Shown: positions 1-11,417 of the stretch, one piece after another
Position numbering within the stretch: position 1 is the first letter of the stretch
Layout: each line of letters begins with the position of its first letter
Assembly: GCF_026745355.1 (NCBI RefSeq)
Contig: NC_079209.1
Coordinates: 33,574,736-33,638,735 of the forward strand
DNA: 64,000 nucleotides
Direction of reading: 5' to 3'
Source: Beta vulgaris subsp. vulgaris
Lineage: Eukaryota > Streptophyta > Magnoliopsida > Caryophyllales > Amaranthaceae
The notes under the pieces: generated by a model
What the model saw: only the letters and a program-made list of their open reading frames with translations
Databases searched by the model: none
What the model was told of the DNA's origin: nothing
Position numbers and translations under genes: made by a program

Positions 1-1913
1 ATAACGAACAAACCAGGAAGAAGAGCTAACTTACGTTGATCTAAGAAGAGTGGAGATGCTCGACTTCCTCCTCCTCGGTGAGACCCCGAATGACCCCCAA
101 GTCCGGTTTCGTGATGAACCGCTTGACCACCGAGTCAAAGAGGAATGCCTTCTCGAGGGTGGTTTTTTGCGTGAAGTCTCGAGTATCAGCCTCAGGCTCC
201 AATGCCTTCCTCTTCTTCGAGACAGGGAAATCCTTCTCTCAAGTTAAGGAGACATCCCCTATCTTCATTACCTCGACAGACTTCCCCCTAGATCTTGGGG
301 TATCCCCTGTCGGTCGAGGAGTATCCCCTGTCGATCTTGAGGGGTAACGATAGCAGACTTGGTAGGGGGCAGACATTCGGCCTCTTCGAGGGATCCTAAG
401 AAGGAAAAAGTTAGAAAGAATTAAGTAAAAAAAAAAAAACACAGCCGCTCAAAGACGAATGTTACCGTTGGGGTTCGAGGGACCTTGGTATCACCCTTCG
501 ACAGCTTCATCTTCCGTTGCTCCTGAACCCTCTAGTGGGCGGTTAGTCATTTCTACATCTCTTCGCTCAGTTCTCGACGGGCTATAACTGCAAAACAACA
601 AACACCATTAGAATCATTTTAAAGAATAAAGAATGGTGGTTGAGTGCCTTAAGCATACAAAGTCCCTACCCTGGGAATAGGTTGGGCTCAATCCCATCGC
701 TGATAAGAAATGCTTGTTGCTCAGATCTTCCGCAGCGGGATTCCAGAATTGAGGAACCTTGCTTTCAGTCACCTCTCTCGATGACGGTAACACATTAACA
801 AAAAATGGCTACCCTGCCCTCATCCTCGGTCATTCGAGGCAGAGATCTGTTCAGCCATAAGTTAGGGCCTTCGAGTAGAGGGACCACAGGAAAGTCCCTT
901 TGTTCGGCTCCATATACGTACATGAATTCAGTACGAAAGAACTTCTGGTTCGTAGGCATAGCGCCAACGACCTTGTAGGGGTAGCGAACCTGGAAGCTCC
1001 ACCAACCTTCCCCCATTCGAAGTGGCGGACATGACGATAAGCTTCATCATGTTTCTCCAAAGAGCTAAGGAGGGTCTGATGTCCATCATCTTACAAATGG
1101 CCAGGAACCCATCATCGAGCCCACGCTGTTGGGCATAAGTTGACACAGGGCCAGGCCATAGGAGGATAGCACCTCGACTATGAAAGGGTCCAAAGGAAAT
1201 CTCGGCCCTAGCTCGAGATGCGCCTTATACAGTGCAATACAACCTGTCGGCGGGGTACAGACCGTTTCTGTGGGTTCCAGTATGTAGAGAGCATAAGGGT
1301 GTTTAATGAAGAAGGAACTCTCGAGGAACCGTAGATTCTCTGACAAGAAATCCATGAATTACCCTCGAAGATGAAAGTGGGCTATCCCCCGAGGCAGATC
1401 CACCGCATCCTCACTTCTGCCACTCGTACTCGCGGTATGAGAGTTAGCCTCACTGCTCCCCTCCATCACTCGAACAACCTGGTTATCGATAAGGTCATCT
1501 AAGTAGCTCCTAACGGCCCGAGGTCGAGCAATGGTAACAGAGTGGGGGGGTTATTTAGCTCTTCCTCCCCATCAAAAATTACGGACGCACCGACACTCGA
1601 GTACAGAAGAGCGTCGAAAACCTGAGTGGGATCCAGACACTCGAAGGCCACGAACACCACGGGAACCCCTCCTATCAAAATCCCATCGAACAAGGGATCT
1701 AAAAAGGGAGGCGGGGTCCCCGAGCTAGATGAGGTGCCCCAAGAATCCTTTGATAAGCGGCTCCATCCAGAGTGGTCCATTAGAAAGATAAAGAAAGAAG
1801 CAAAGGAAGAAAGATCGTACCTTGGTAAAGGAAGAGTTCTCAAGTTCCGTCCCCGACTCGAAGTAAAGCAACCAACCTTCAGGGCCCTCCAAATCGTACA
1901 AAGAAGAGTGCAA
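1..1913 (-). pseudogene. Broken antisense ORF of the Tat element (Transposase_28-like)
   Basis: A minus-strand coding region broken over several frames. The best block (about 1086-1355) reads ILEPTE, then PPTGCIALYK, then LELGPRFPLDPFI and LMPNS. This parallels VLPGRED, APAGHFAVYR, LDAGLRFPLHSFI and LAPNS in the antisense ORF at 34.6-35.3 kb. The next block (928-1146) reads GFLAICKMMDIRPSLALWR, parallel to FIAVCELKGVQPSMAAFSQ. Family knowledge: this resembles the domain annotated as 'putative gypsy type transposon' (Transposase_28); its function is unknown. The likely first Met is at 1913 (MHSSLYDLEGPEGW), which resembles the start of the other copy (MDSSFLEQFRPLKGW). It lies just below a minus-strand TATA box. 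At least three frameshifts are visible. Below 800 the frame is unclear. Confidence 0.6.
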
Positions 1914-1965
1914 AGTCTCAAGAGGATCAGAGCATGTAATGAGGCAAAATAAAGTACTTGCATCT

Positions 1966-1975
1966 GTTTATATAG
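1966..1975 (-). promoter_or_regulatory. Putative TATA box of the antisense ORF
   Basis: The minus strand reads CTATATAAAC about 55 bases upstream of the likely first Met at 1913. The equivalent antisense ORF at 34 kb also has a TATA box (CTATAAATAT) ahead of its start, so the position is conserved between two elements. Transcription is inferred, not shown. Confidence 0.45.
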
Positions 1976-2079
1976 ACTACCTGAAAAGGATGGTTGAAAT
2001 CCCGACGGGCTCAGGCATCCCTCAAAGTACCAAGAAGTTGGGCCTCCTAAAAGGCCCAATGGCACCAGCTTCCTAGACT

Positions 2080-2321
2080 AATCTCCACTAACTCCCCCAG
2101 GGCTTTACTGGAATATAGCTGAACCTAGTGTTGGACTACCGATGCGCCACCATGAGAACCTCTCCTCGCCGGAGCTCTAACTCCCTGGGTAATTCACGCC
2201 CAGACGGAGGCCAAAGACCTACCTTTAGGCACCTCACCCAGATCGAGTGGGGGATATCTCAGCCACCGCCGCCGCTGAGATCGACACCCGTCAAGAGCTA
2301 CGGTGTGTCGGTGTCATACCC
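2080..2321. other. GC-rich non-coding spacer
   Basis: Spacer between the antisense ORF promoter and the tandem array in the Tat-type element. A 117-codon open frame runs from 2128 into the repeats, but it is repeat-driven and low in complexity, so I do not call it a gene. Confidence 0.5.
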
Positions 2322-3178
2322 CTCGATAAAACCAGGGGCCCTAGATAACCTCGAGCGAGGTCGCTTCCCCGAATTACCTAGGGCTCATTGGCCACTGGGT
2401 AACCTCGGGCGAGGTCTCAGAACTTCCTCGAGTTGTCCAGGACTCATCAGTCCCTGGGTAACCTCGAGCAAGGTAACTTAACTTCCTCGAGTTACCTGGG
2501 GCTCATCAGCCCAGGTTAACCTCGAGCGAGGTGACTTGACTTCCTCAAGTTACCTGGGGCTCATTGGCCCCTTGGTAACCTCGAGCGAGGTCTCTTAGCT
2601 TCCTCGAGTTACCTGGGGCTCATTGGCCCCTAGGTAACCTGGAGCGAGGTCTTAACTACCTCGAGTTACCTAAGGCTCATCAGCCCCTGAGTAACCTCGA
2701 GCGAGATCTCTTAGCTTCCTCGAGTTACCTGGAGCTCATCAGCACGAGGTAACCTCGAGCGAGGTAACTTGACTTCCTTGAGTTACTTGGGGCTCATTGG
2801 CCCCTGGGTAACCTCAAGCGAGGTCTTTTAACTCCCTCGAGTTACTTGAGGCTCACGAGCCCCTGAGTAACCTCGAGCGAGATCTCTTAGCTTCCTCGAG
2901 TTACCTGGAGCTCATCAGCACTAGGTAACCTCGAGCGAGGTAGCTTGACTTCCTCGAGTTACCTGGGGCTCATTGGCCCCTGGGTAACCTCGATCGAGGT
3001 CTCTTAATTCCCTCGAGTTACCTGAGGCGCATTAGCCCCTGAGTAACCTCGAGCGAGATCTCTTAGCGTCCTCGAGTTATCTGGAGCTCATCAGGACTGG
3101 GTAACCTCGAGCGATGCAACTTGACTTCCTCGAGTTACCTGGGGCTCATTGGCCCCTAGGTAACCTCGAGCCAGGCCT
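2322..3178. repeat. ~58-60 bp tandem array with two hairpins per unit
   Basis: About 14 diverged head-to-tail units with core TAACCTCGAGCGAGGT, then CTTCCTCGAGTTACCTGGGG, then CTCATTGGCCCCTGGG. Each unit holds two self-complementary stretches: ACCTCG/CGAGGT around AG, and GGGGC/GCCCC around a short loop. The array lies between the antisense ORF and the LTR. The 3' untranslated region of Tat elements is known to gain tandem repeats that can seed satellites. Confidence 0.85.
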
Positions 3179-3289
3179 TTCCATCCCTTCAAGATAAACA
3201 AAAACTTAGCCATGAAGGACGTCCTAATAAATTGTGCAAAACACGCGGCATCGACAGTGGCCCCTCCCACATATTTCGCGTGGGGCTAA

Positions 3290-3670
3290 TGTTTGGGCCC
3301 AATATTGCCTAGTGGGCCCCCACTTGCTCTAAAGCTCTTCGCCAGCGTGGCAGTCCTCTAGTGGGAGCCATCTCATTTAACTTCTGTGCCAGCATGGCAG
3401 AGACATTCTTCACACATTTCAACACCTATAAATACTGGGCAGATCCCCATTTAATGAGGTAATGAATTCTAGACAAACTGCTTCACATATCCCAATTAAT
3501 TAATATACATCAACTGACTTGATCGTCAGAGGGGCGATCCCGGATCCACCCCTGAGATAGTCTAATCTCGTCCTGTGCAGGTCTCCTAGCAGTTTTCGAG
3601 CATCTGGGCCTCATTAGTCCTAATCTTGATTCATCTCACATAATACAAGTTTTTACCCGAAACAGCAACA
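3290..3670 (+). repeat. 3' LTR of the Tat-type element
   Basis: Proposed LTR from TGTTTGGGCC to AACAGCAACA. The end is supported by the CAACA terminus followed by sequence belonging to the neighbouring Copia. The start is chosen because TGTTTG mirrors the end and follows a GTGGGGCTAA tract that could serve as the polypurine tract. A TATA box (CTATAAATAC) lies at 3426-3435, where a U3/R border would be. The start is uncertain: TGTTGG at 2129 is an alternative that would put the tandem array inside the LTR. Confidence 0.55.
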
Positions 3671-4128
3671 ATAGGCATATACAATATAACATGTAATTTA
3701 AATAAGTCACATAAAAGTCTTTTTAACAAAGTAATTCAACTAAGTTAAAAAAAACGATTTGAAGTAACGTGAGAACATGAACCATGACTAGATAAATATT
3801 TACTCTTATTGCCTTTCACTTCCCCCCTTTGGCATCTTCAAAAACATTAGTCCACGAATTCGAAAAGATGAAATTTATCTACCAAAACACATCACACCAC
3901 TAAAGTTTGTTAGAAACAATTTGGTTAGTATAAGAAAATAAAGCATTCAACTCTCAAAACTGCAATCCAAGAATATTAGCCATTCAAGGGACGCACACAT
4001 GCAAAAAGATTTAACTTAGAATGGTCAAATTAACATAGTTCCATTGTAGCATGCTAAGAAGGAAAAAAAGAAAAGACGCAAAATAAAAAGTTTTGTTCCC
4101 ACACAAAAAAAAAAAAAAAAAAACTAAA
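3671..4128. other. Copia sequence downstream of the extra ORF
   Basis: AT-rich, no ORF. The minus strand has a purine-rich run (AAAGGGGGGAAGTGAAAGG, about 3812-3830) like the polypurine-type motifs of SIRE elements, but no LTR start follows it before the Tat LTR border at 3670. Confidence 0.4.
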
Positions 4129-5893
4129 CTAAGAATAGTGTTCAAGGCTAGAGGAAGGTTTTTCGACCACTTCTTCTACCACATCATCTAATTTGGTCAT
4201 CACTTCCTTATGATTTCCGACAACGGTTTGATCAAGCTTGAGCACAATATCCTCCAACTTCATCAATTTCGAGTTCATCTTTTTGAGGGATGTGGTCATA
4301 TCACCAAGTTGCTCCATAATCAACTTTTGACCATCCAAAGCCTTGTCAACCTTGCTCATCAACCCTTCCACTAATCCATTCACTCCCTTAGCTTCATTTG
4401 CAAATTCCATCATAACTTCCGAGTGATCCATGACCAATGTAAATAAGTAATCCAATCTTCTAGCATGAGCTAGGGCATAAGTAGCACCAATGGTAGGGTT
4501 TTTGGATGAAGAAGGAGAGGTGTTAGGAAGATTAGTGGCGGCAGGTTGTTCCTTAAGATCAGGAACAACAGCTGGTTTCTTTTCCTTGGGAACAGGAGAT
4601 GGAGGTGATTTGGTAGGAGGAGGGATTGGAGTGTTTTGTGGTGCAAAAGGAGGTGGAGATGCAGTTTTTGGTGGAGATGAAGTCGTAGGGGGAATGGTAT
4701 CCATAGGAACAGGAGACTGTTCCCTAAGAAGGAGGAATGCAAGCATCATAAACTTCTTTAGAGATTACTCTAACCTCATCTTCATCAACACTTTCTTCCT
4801 CGTCATGTGAAGGAGAGTTTAGAACTTTCAAGTTTCGAACTCTTTGACTAGTTTGAGTAACTCTCGCAACCGATTTCACCAATTCCTCCCTTTCAACCAC
4901 CTTCTTCCCCTTTTCTATTGCTTTTTGTTTTTCTTTATCCAATTTTTCATTTTTCTTCTCTTTTTCTATTTCGATTTTTTTCGGTTTTCTCTTGTTCTTT
5001 TTCTTTTTCCTTCTCAACTTCAAGTTCGATTTCTTCATCCTCCTCAACATCACATTCATCATCATCCATATTAGCTCTTCCTTTTATCACTTCGCCATTC
5101 ACAACATACACATTTAAATTGTTTAAGGCACGAACATTTAGCAAGTTTCCTGTAGACACACCAATATTCGGAACCCCATAAATCTTCACATTAAACTTAA
5201 GTAAAATTTTCGTAACAAGAGCTCCATAACCAACAACAAAACCTTTTTCAATGTAATGACTCATGTGTTGAATCATCAAGGAAGGAAAATTTATGTGTTT
5301 ATGGGAGTCTAGGCAATGAATGTAAATCAAGTCTAAATGCTAACTTGAGCACGCTTAAGAGGCGAGTAAGAGGGCTTTCTTTAGAATGTGGAAGAGTATC
5401 TTGTGGTAAGGAGAAAGAAGATTGTGATCAAGAAAGGTAGTGCCTCTTTTTCCACCATATTTCACAACCAATTCATCAAAGGAAATATCAAAAAATGGAT
5501 AAGAGCCTCTTTGTTTCTTGAAATATACATTGGTTCCCCTCACAGGAACACCGAGTAGATTTCCCGAAAATTCAGCATTGAAGTCAATTTGAGTTCCCTT
5601 CACAAGAGTAGAGCAATTTCCCTCTTCATCAATTGAAAAACTTTCACAAAATTCAATCAATTCAAACATTGACAAAAATTAACCTTTCTACACCAAGAAA
5701 TATCAATGCATAAACCATGAACATACCGTGTTGCGATGGATTTTCTTTTTGCAACCTTAGTTGTTCCTCTCACAGGAACCGTCGATTCCCCCTCAATGTT
5801 TGCATGTGATTCTTCCACCACTATTCCCCAAGTTTCTTCAGTTTGCTTCCTCTTTCTTAGGATCCTTTTTGATGGATTAGGAGAGATATCCAT
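4129..5893 (-). pseudogene. Extra (env-position) ORF of the SIRE-type Copia, frameshifted
   Basis: One coding region in successive frames (5893-5657, 5675-5355, 5330-4947, 5065-4724, 4749-4129). Order: a basic N-terminus (KRILRKRKQ); a central region with FFDISFDELVVKYGG and INFPSLMIQHMSHYIEKG, typical in style of the 'putative plant transposon protein' domain found in many plant retroelements; a Lys/Glu-rich stretch; a Pro/Ser/Thr-rich linker (TSSPPKTASPPP); and a C-terminal heptad-like region with GLMSKVDKALDG and MTTSLKKMNSKLMKLED, a likely coiled coil. The Lys/Glu frameshift lies in an A-rich low-complexity tract. It sits between pol and the missing 3' LTR, where SIRE elements carry an env-like ORF. 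I see no signal peptide or clear membrane segment, so 'env' describes position only. Confidence 0.6.
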
Positions 5894-6592
5894 GGGAGTT
5901 GGAGATTCGTTGTGAATGGAAGAGGGAGAGGGTTTTCGGATATTTGGTTAGAGAGAGAATGAGAGGTTCGTTTGGTGTTCATGAACTTTTTTTTTATATA
6001 TTTTTTCGGTTTTAATGAAAGGGAAAAGGTGTAACCTTTGATTTAGGGGGGAAACTAGGGAGTATTGAAGGAAGGTGAAAAGTTAAAAAAATAAAAAATT
6101 TACTTAACCATGTATTTGACGCGGTTTGAAGAGAGAGAAAAAAATAAAGAAATTAAAGATAATATTTCCTAACTAATTTGAGAAATATTAGGAGAGAATA
6201 AAGGGAGTAGAATCAGATTTTTAGGAGAAAAAATCTGAACATAATATTTTTGGATTTCGATTTTGAATTTTCGAAAATTTGAAAGATAAATCCTAGATCT
6301 AATACACTGGGAACAGCGTTTGGGAACAGCGAATGGAAACAACTAAGTTTTTCTACTTTGGAACACAATTAATCATTTAATCCCTTGTCAACTCTTAAGA
6401 CATAAAATTATCTTATGAACAATAAGGGGAATATTATTGGACCTTGGTGAGCAGTTTGCAGACATTTTTACTTATACATATGAAAAAATCATATAAAGAT
6501 TGTGATGCATTTTAAACAAATAAAAACATCAAATTTACTCACACATACATAATGCCAAAGAGTCAGACCAATAGGAAGAAAGATTATAGCAA
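5894..6592. other. Non-coding spacer between pol and the extra ORF
   Basis: AT-rich, no supported ORF on either strand. Contains short GGGAACAGCG repeats near 6309-6335, like the GGGAACAG motifs near the LTR at 21.5 kb. It may act as leader for the extra ORF, but nothing shows this. Confidence 0.4.
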
Positions 6593-8338
6593 TTATTTCA
6601 ACTTAATCAAGCCAAGTCCAAGTCTCAGTTTTTCAAACCTATCTCTATTTAATGGCTTAGTCAGAATACCAGCAATCTGACGCTTAGTTTCACAAAATTC
6701 CATTTTAATAAGGCCCTTCTCAACATTATCCTTTAGAAAATGATGCCTGATATGGATATGCTTAACTCTAGAATGATGCACATGATCTTTAGAAATACTA
6801 ATTGCACTAGTATTATCACAATAGATGGGAACACACTCAAAGTAAATTCCATAGTCACGAAGTTGTTGTTTTATCCATAGCATTTCGGAACAACATGTTG
6901 CTGCTGCAACGTATTCAGCCTCAGTTGTAGATAAAGCAATTGTGTTTTGCTTCTTGGTACTCCAAGAAACCAAACTATGACTAAGGAACTGACTGAACCA
7001 TACCTGATGTACTCTTTCTATTGATTAGATGTCCTGCATAGTCAGCATCTGCGAATCCTTTCAGTTCAAATGTATCACTTGTTGAATAGAATAGGCTCAA
7101 ATCGTCTGTTCCTTTGAGGTATCTTAGGATTCTCTTCACTGCTGTGAGATGAGATTCTTTTGGATTGGCTTGAAACCTTGCACATAGCCCTACACTAAAA
7201 GCAATATCAAGATGACTTACAGTTAGATATAATAACGAGCCAATCATACCTCGATACTTAGTTTGATCCACACTTGTTCCTACAATATTCTCATCCAATC
7301 TAGTTGAAGTTCCCATAGGTGTATGATTTACTTTGGATGCCTCCAAACCATACTTTTTCAGCAGTTTCTTTATGTAATTTTGTTAATGGATGTAGATTCC
7401 TTCTTCTGTTTGCTTGATTTGCAACCCCAAGAAGAAGTTAAGTTCACCTATCATGCTCATTTCGAATTCTTTACTCATGAGATTAGAAAAGTCCTTGCAC
7501 AAAGATTCATTAGTGGCACCAAATATAATATCATCAACATATATTTGAATTACTAATAAACGTTTTCCTTTTGATTTTAAAAACAAGGTTCGATCCAATT
7601 TTCCTCTATTAAACTCATTTCCAAGAAGGAACTTAGAAAGTCTTTCATAACATGCTCTTGGAGCTTGCTTTAACCCATAAAGAGCCTTGTCAAGCTTGAA
7701 GACATGATTTGGAAAATCTTTATTTTCAAAACCCGGAGGTTGTTCCACGAAAGCCTCTTCATTTAGATAACCATTTAAAAATGCACATTTCACATCCATT
7801 TGATACAATTTAAAACCCATGAAAGCAGCAAACGCAATAAAAATTCTAATAGCTTCCAATCTAACAACAGGTGCAAAAGTTTCTTCATAATCTATACCTT
7901 CCTGTTGATTGTATCGTTTTATAACTAAACGAGCCTTGTTTCTTCCTATGGTTTCGAACTCATCCAACTTGTTTCTAAACACCCATTTCAAACCAATAAC
8001 CTTATTGCGTTTAGGTTTAGGTTCAAGGTGCCAAACTTTGTTCTTTCAAATTGATAAAGTTCATCTTGCATAGCTACAATCCAGTCAGCATCAGTGAGAG
8101 CTTCTTCATGGTTCCTGGGTTCCATCATAGAAAGAAAAGCATGAAAAGCACAAAAGTTTCTAATTTGAGATCTCGTTTGAGTTCCCTTGTTTATATTACT
8201 TATTATAAGTTCCACTGGATGGGAACGATGAGTTTTCCAAGGCTTTGGTTGGAAATCCTGGATGGAAACTTGATTTCTAAGATTATCTTCACTTCCCTGT
8301 TCTTGGGAACCAGTTTCAACAATAGTGGATTCATTCAC
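6593..8338 (-). pseudogene. Copia reverse transcriptase and RNase H, broken
   Basis: The C-terminal half of pol. Blocks: 8338-7988 integrase-RT linker; 7991-7383 RT with [38 protein letters not shown] and the catalytic [14 protein letters not shown]; 7346-6981 RT thumb/connection (RYLKGTDDLSLFY, GFADADYAG); 6973-6593 RNase H with STTEAEYVAA, IYCDNTSAI and HIHIRHHF. Breaks: a stop near 7383 (a CAA codon now TAA in the run after GIYIH), frame changes near 7990 and 6975, and A-C-Y where A-W-Y is usual in the QAPRA motif. This half occurs once; the tandem units stop just inside the linker at 8188. Confidence 0.9.
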
Positions 8339-8368
8339 TTGTGTATCCTCACCTAGTTCTTCTTCTTC

Positions 8369-9503
8369 ATGGGGAACAGGAACATGAGGCTATTCCTTAG
8401 GCTTTATTCCCATGACTTCTTCTTCTTCCAAAGTCTCATCAATGAGAATTTGATCTTTTACCAAACCTATCTTGAAATCATCATCAATTTGTGTGCTTGG
8501 GACAAGTTTATCTGTTTCATCAAAAATAATATGCACACTTTCTTCTACACACATAGACCTTTTATTATAAATTTTATAAGCTTTGCTACTAGAAGAGTAT
8601 CCTAGAAATACAGCTTCATCACTTATAGCATCAAATTTTCCAAGATTTTTTTCCCATTATTATGAACAAAACATTTACATCCAAATATTCTGAAATATGT
8701 AATATTGGGCTTTTTACCAAAATATAGCTCATAAGGAGTTTTATTTAACAAAGGTCGGACCATAGCACGATTTATAATATCACAAGCAGTATTCACATCT
8801 TCGGCCCAAAAGTTCATAGGAAGACCACTAGCTATTAACATAGTCCTACCAACACATATTTCTTGCCACTCCTACTTTGAATCCTCATTGGTCCACACAA
8901 ATCCATATGAATCAACTCTAATGGTCTTCGACTTAAAGGAGGATCTAACATGCTTCCTTTTAGCACATGCATCACAAACATGATCTAAATGAAACTTAAT
9001 TGAAGTAGACCTAAAAGTAGTTCATTAGAACGAAGTTTGTCAAGCAAAGAAAAACTAGCATGTCCAAGACGCATATGCCATAAAAGAGAATCATCATCAA
9101 TAACACTAAGGCATGTAAACTTATTTTTGGGAACAAGGGTAAGATCCACAACATATGTGTTCCCCTTTCTTATTCCTTCTAAAACACCATCCTTTGTGCT
9201 TTTGTTGACGATTAGACATTTTTCACTATTAAATTTTACAAAGTTCCCTTTATCACATAATTGGGAAATACTCAACAAATTATGCTTCAAACCATCAACT
9301 AGAAAAACGTTATTTATGGAATGTGACAATGACTTACCAACTTTGCCTATGGCAACTATGTTATCTTTCATGTTGTCACCAAAAGTCACGCTTCCACCAT
9401 CATAGGTTAAGAGTGAGAGAAATCTCGATTTATCTCCAGTCATATGCTTAGAACATCCACTGTCTAGGTACCATGTGTTGTTCCCCCTCACTCCAACCTG
9501 CAA
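8369..9503 (-). pseudogene. Copia protease and integrase with catalytic core deleted (unit 1)
   Basis: From the right: protease with WYLDSGCSKHMTG (catalytic DSG) at about 9480-9430; the integrase zinc region with LWHMRLGHASFSLLDKL and, after a one-base loss near 9003, CDACAKRKH. In the next frame comes LIHMDLCGPMRIQSRSGKKYVLV, the start of the catalytic core with the first Asp. It then jumps to RTMLIASGLPMNFWAEDVN (8841) and PYELYFGKKPNITYFRIFGCKCFV, which lie near the end of the core. Roughly 120 residues that normally hold the second Asp and the Glu are missing. The same join is in units 2 and 3. Confidence 0.85.
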
Positions 9504-9508
9504 GAAAA

Positions 9509-11350
9509 CTAATTGTTAGAGTTAGGAACCCAATCTTTCTTGGGTTCCTTTCCTCCAGGAACAATAGATTTCTTTTTCCAAGTTAATTTACTTGTTTCCA
9601 AGTTTTCGTTAAAGCGACCAAGTCTAATAGGACATGAGTTCCTATAGTGACCAGTGTTCCCACAAAACATACAAACTTTATCACTTGGTAAATCAACTCT
9701 CTTTTTAGGTTTTTCAAATTTGTTTTTGTGATTAAAACCAAGACATTCGGTTCGTTTTGTTTGAGGGTTCTTAATCCAATTCGGTATAGGTAGGATTTTC
9801 TTCTCGTTCCTACATAAGTGTAGTTCCCCTTCAAGTTCCTTGTTTTCTTTTCCCAAAAACGAAACATGATTTTTCAACTCGTTTATTTCAGATTTGAAAC
9901 TTTGTAAGGGAACTGACTTAATATCAAAGGAACTCACTTGAGGAACAAACTCTTTTAACTGTGATAACTCAAGGCTTAACAAGTAGTTTTCATTTTTAGG
10001 ATTTTCGAAATCCTCTTTTAATTTTAGATTTTTATCAAACAACTCAAAAAATCTTTGTTCAATATCAGTTCGAATACTTTTAAGCGAAGAGGTATGTTCT
10101 TTCGCAACTACTAAAGCATGTTGACATTGTTTCGATTTAATGGACTCATCTTTGCAATCCTTCACGGCATCAACAATAAACTCAAATAATTTTTCTTTAC
10201 TCAAGGAATTAACACGAGTTTTGATAGTGTCTAAACTTGCCTCAAGAGATTCAATCTCTTCATAAGATTCGGAATTGTCAAGAGCCAAGAGACAAAAGTT
10301 TGCTGTCTCCTCATTTAGTTGAGGATCATCTTCTTCTTCAGAGTCAGAATCTCCCCATACAGAAACGATAGCTTTCTTCATATTAGATCTAGTATAGGAA
10401 CTTTTGCATTGTATTCCTTGTTCCTATCTTTGCTTCGTTCCCTTTCTTTGCCTTTGTATTGTTCCCATTGGGGATATTCCTTGATAAAGTGATCGAAACT
10501 ACCACACTTATGACAAATAAGTTTGTTAGAATATTTCTTATTCTTACCTTTGTAGTCTGCATTCTTCATCTTCCCAAACATCCTTTTGAATTTTCGGACC
10601 ATGAGAGCGTATTCTTCTTCGTTAGTTTCCGAGTCATCACTTTCATCAGCTTTCAAGGCAATCGATTTTTACTTGGACATATCTCCATTCTCATTGTCCA
10701 TTTGCAGCTCGTGAGTCATAAGGGAACCAACAAGTTGTTCCAGATTGAACTTCGTAATGTCCTTAGTTTCTTGTAAGGCAGTAACCTTAGAGATCCATCG
10801 ATCCCTAAGAAGGCTCCTTAGGACCTTTCGTACCTGTTTCTCAGAAGTAATCACTTTTCCAAGAGATGTTAGCTCATTAATAATATTAGTAAAGCGTGTA
10901 AACATGTCTTGAATAGATTCTTTTGATTTCACTTGGAAGAGTTCATATTAATTCATCAAAAGATCTATTTTTGATCTCTTAACTTCACTCGTACCTTCAT
11001 GAGTGACTTCAAGGAGATCCCAAATTTGTTTTACGGTTTTGTATCCCATGACACGATTGTGTTCATGAGGTCCAAGACCACAATGAAGCAGTTTTATAGC
11101 AAGAGCATTACTTTCCATTTTTTCGAAATCTTCTTTATCAAAATCAGACAAGGATTTAGGAATTACCTCGTTCTTCTCATTAGTGGTAGTGACTTCAAAA
11201 TCACCTACCTCTATGACTCTCCATACCTGGTAATTGTCAACTTTGATGAAGATCACCATTCTATTTTCTCCAGTAGGTGTAGAACTTACCATTGAACATT
11301 GGTGGCCTCTGTGTAGAGTACCCTTCTTCCAGTTTCTCTCTAGTATTCAT
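9509..11350 (-). pseudogene. Copia gag, broken (unit 1)
   Basis: Nucleocapsid-type gag. The likely first Met is at 11350 (MNTREKLEEGY), with RPPMFNG and then the UBN2-type region: YQVWRVIEVGDF, IWDLLEVTHEGT, SIQDMFTRFTNIINEL and LRSLLRDRWISKVTALQE. A first zinc knuckle, CHKCGSFDHFIKEYP, has Tyr in place of the last Cys. A second, CMFCGNTGHYRNSC, is complete. A long Glu/Lys/Asn-rich helical stretch precedes the second knuckle. Breaks near 11290, 10940, 10665 and 10378 split it into four frames. Gag packages element RNA in the cytoplasm; this copy cannot be translated whole. Confidence 0.85.
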
Positions 11351-11401
11351 ATCTTCCAAGATCTCGAACTCAACAGGGTTTCCTGAGTTTTAGAGTTCCC
11401 G

Positions 11402-11413
11402 CTCTGATAGCAA
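11402..11413 (-). promoter_or_regulatory. Primer binding site (tRNA-iMet type), unit 1
   Basis: The minus strand reads TTGCTATCAGAGC, one base from the TGGTATCAGAGC complement of initiator-Met tRNA. Unit 3 keeps the intact form at 20233-20244. It lies a few bases inside the LTR end. Confidence 0.75.
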
Positions 11414-11417
11414 TTAT

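Larger units (their letters stand above)
1..3670 (+). mobile_element. Tat-type Gypsy retrotransposon, 3' end only
   Basis: The 3' portion of a plus-strand Ty3/Gypsy element; pol would lie left of the window. The order seen is an antisense ORF on the minus strand, a GC-rich spacer, a ~60-bp tandem array and an LTR ending in CAACA. This is the order known for the Tat lineage, where antisense ORFs and tandem repeats sit between pol and the 3' LTR. The antisense ORF resembles the one in the more complete Tat-type element at 33-43 kb, which supports the lineage call. The element abuts SIRE-type Copia sequence at 3671, so it probably inserted into that Copia. The left border and target duplication are outside the window. 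Confidence 0.65.

Noticed and set aside
2129..2134. TGTTGG as start of the left Tat LTR
   Set aside because: It would put the tandem array inside the LTR and has no purine tract before it; kept as an alternative to 3290.
4844..5181. Plus-strand Phe/Ser-rich membrane-like open frames
   Set aside because: Complement of the Lys/Glu-rich stretch of the minus-strand extra ORF.
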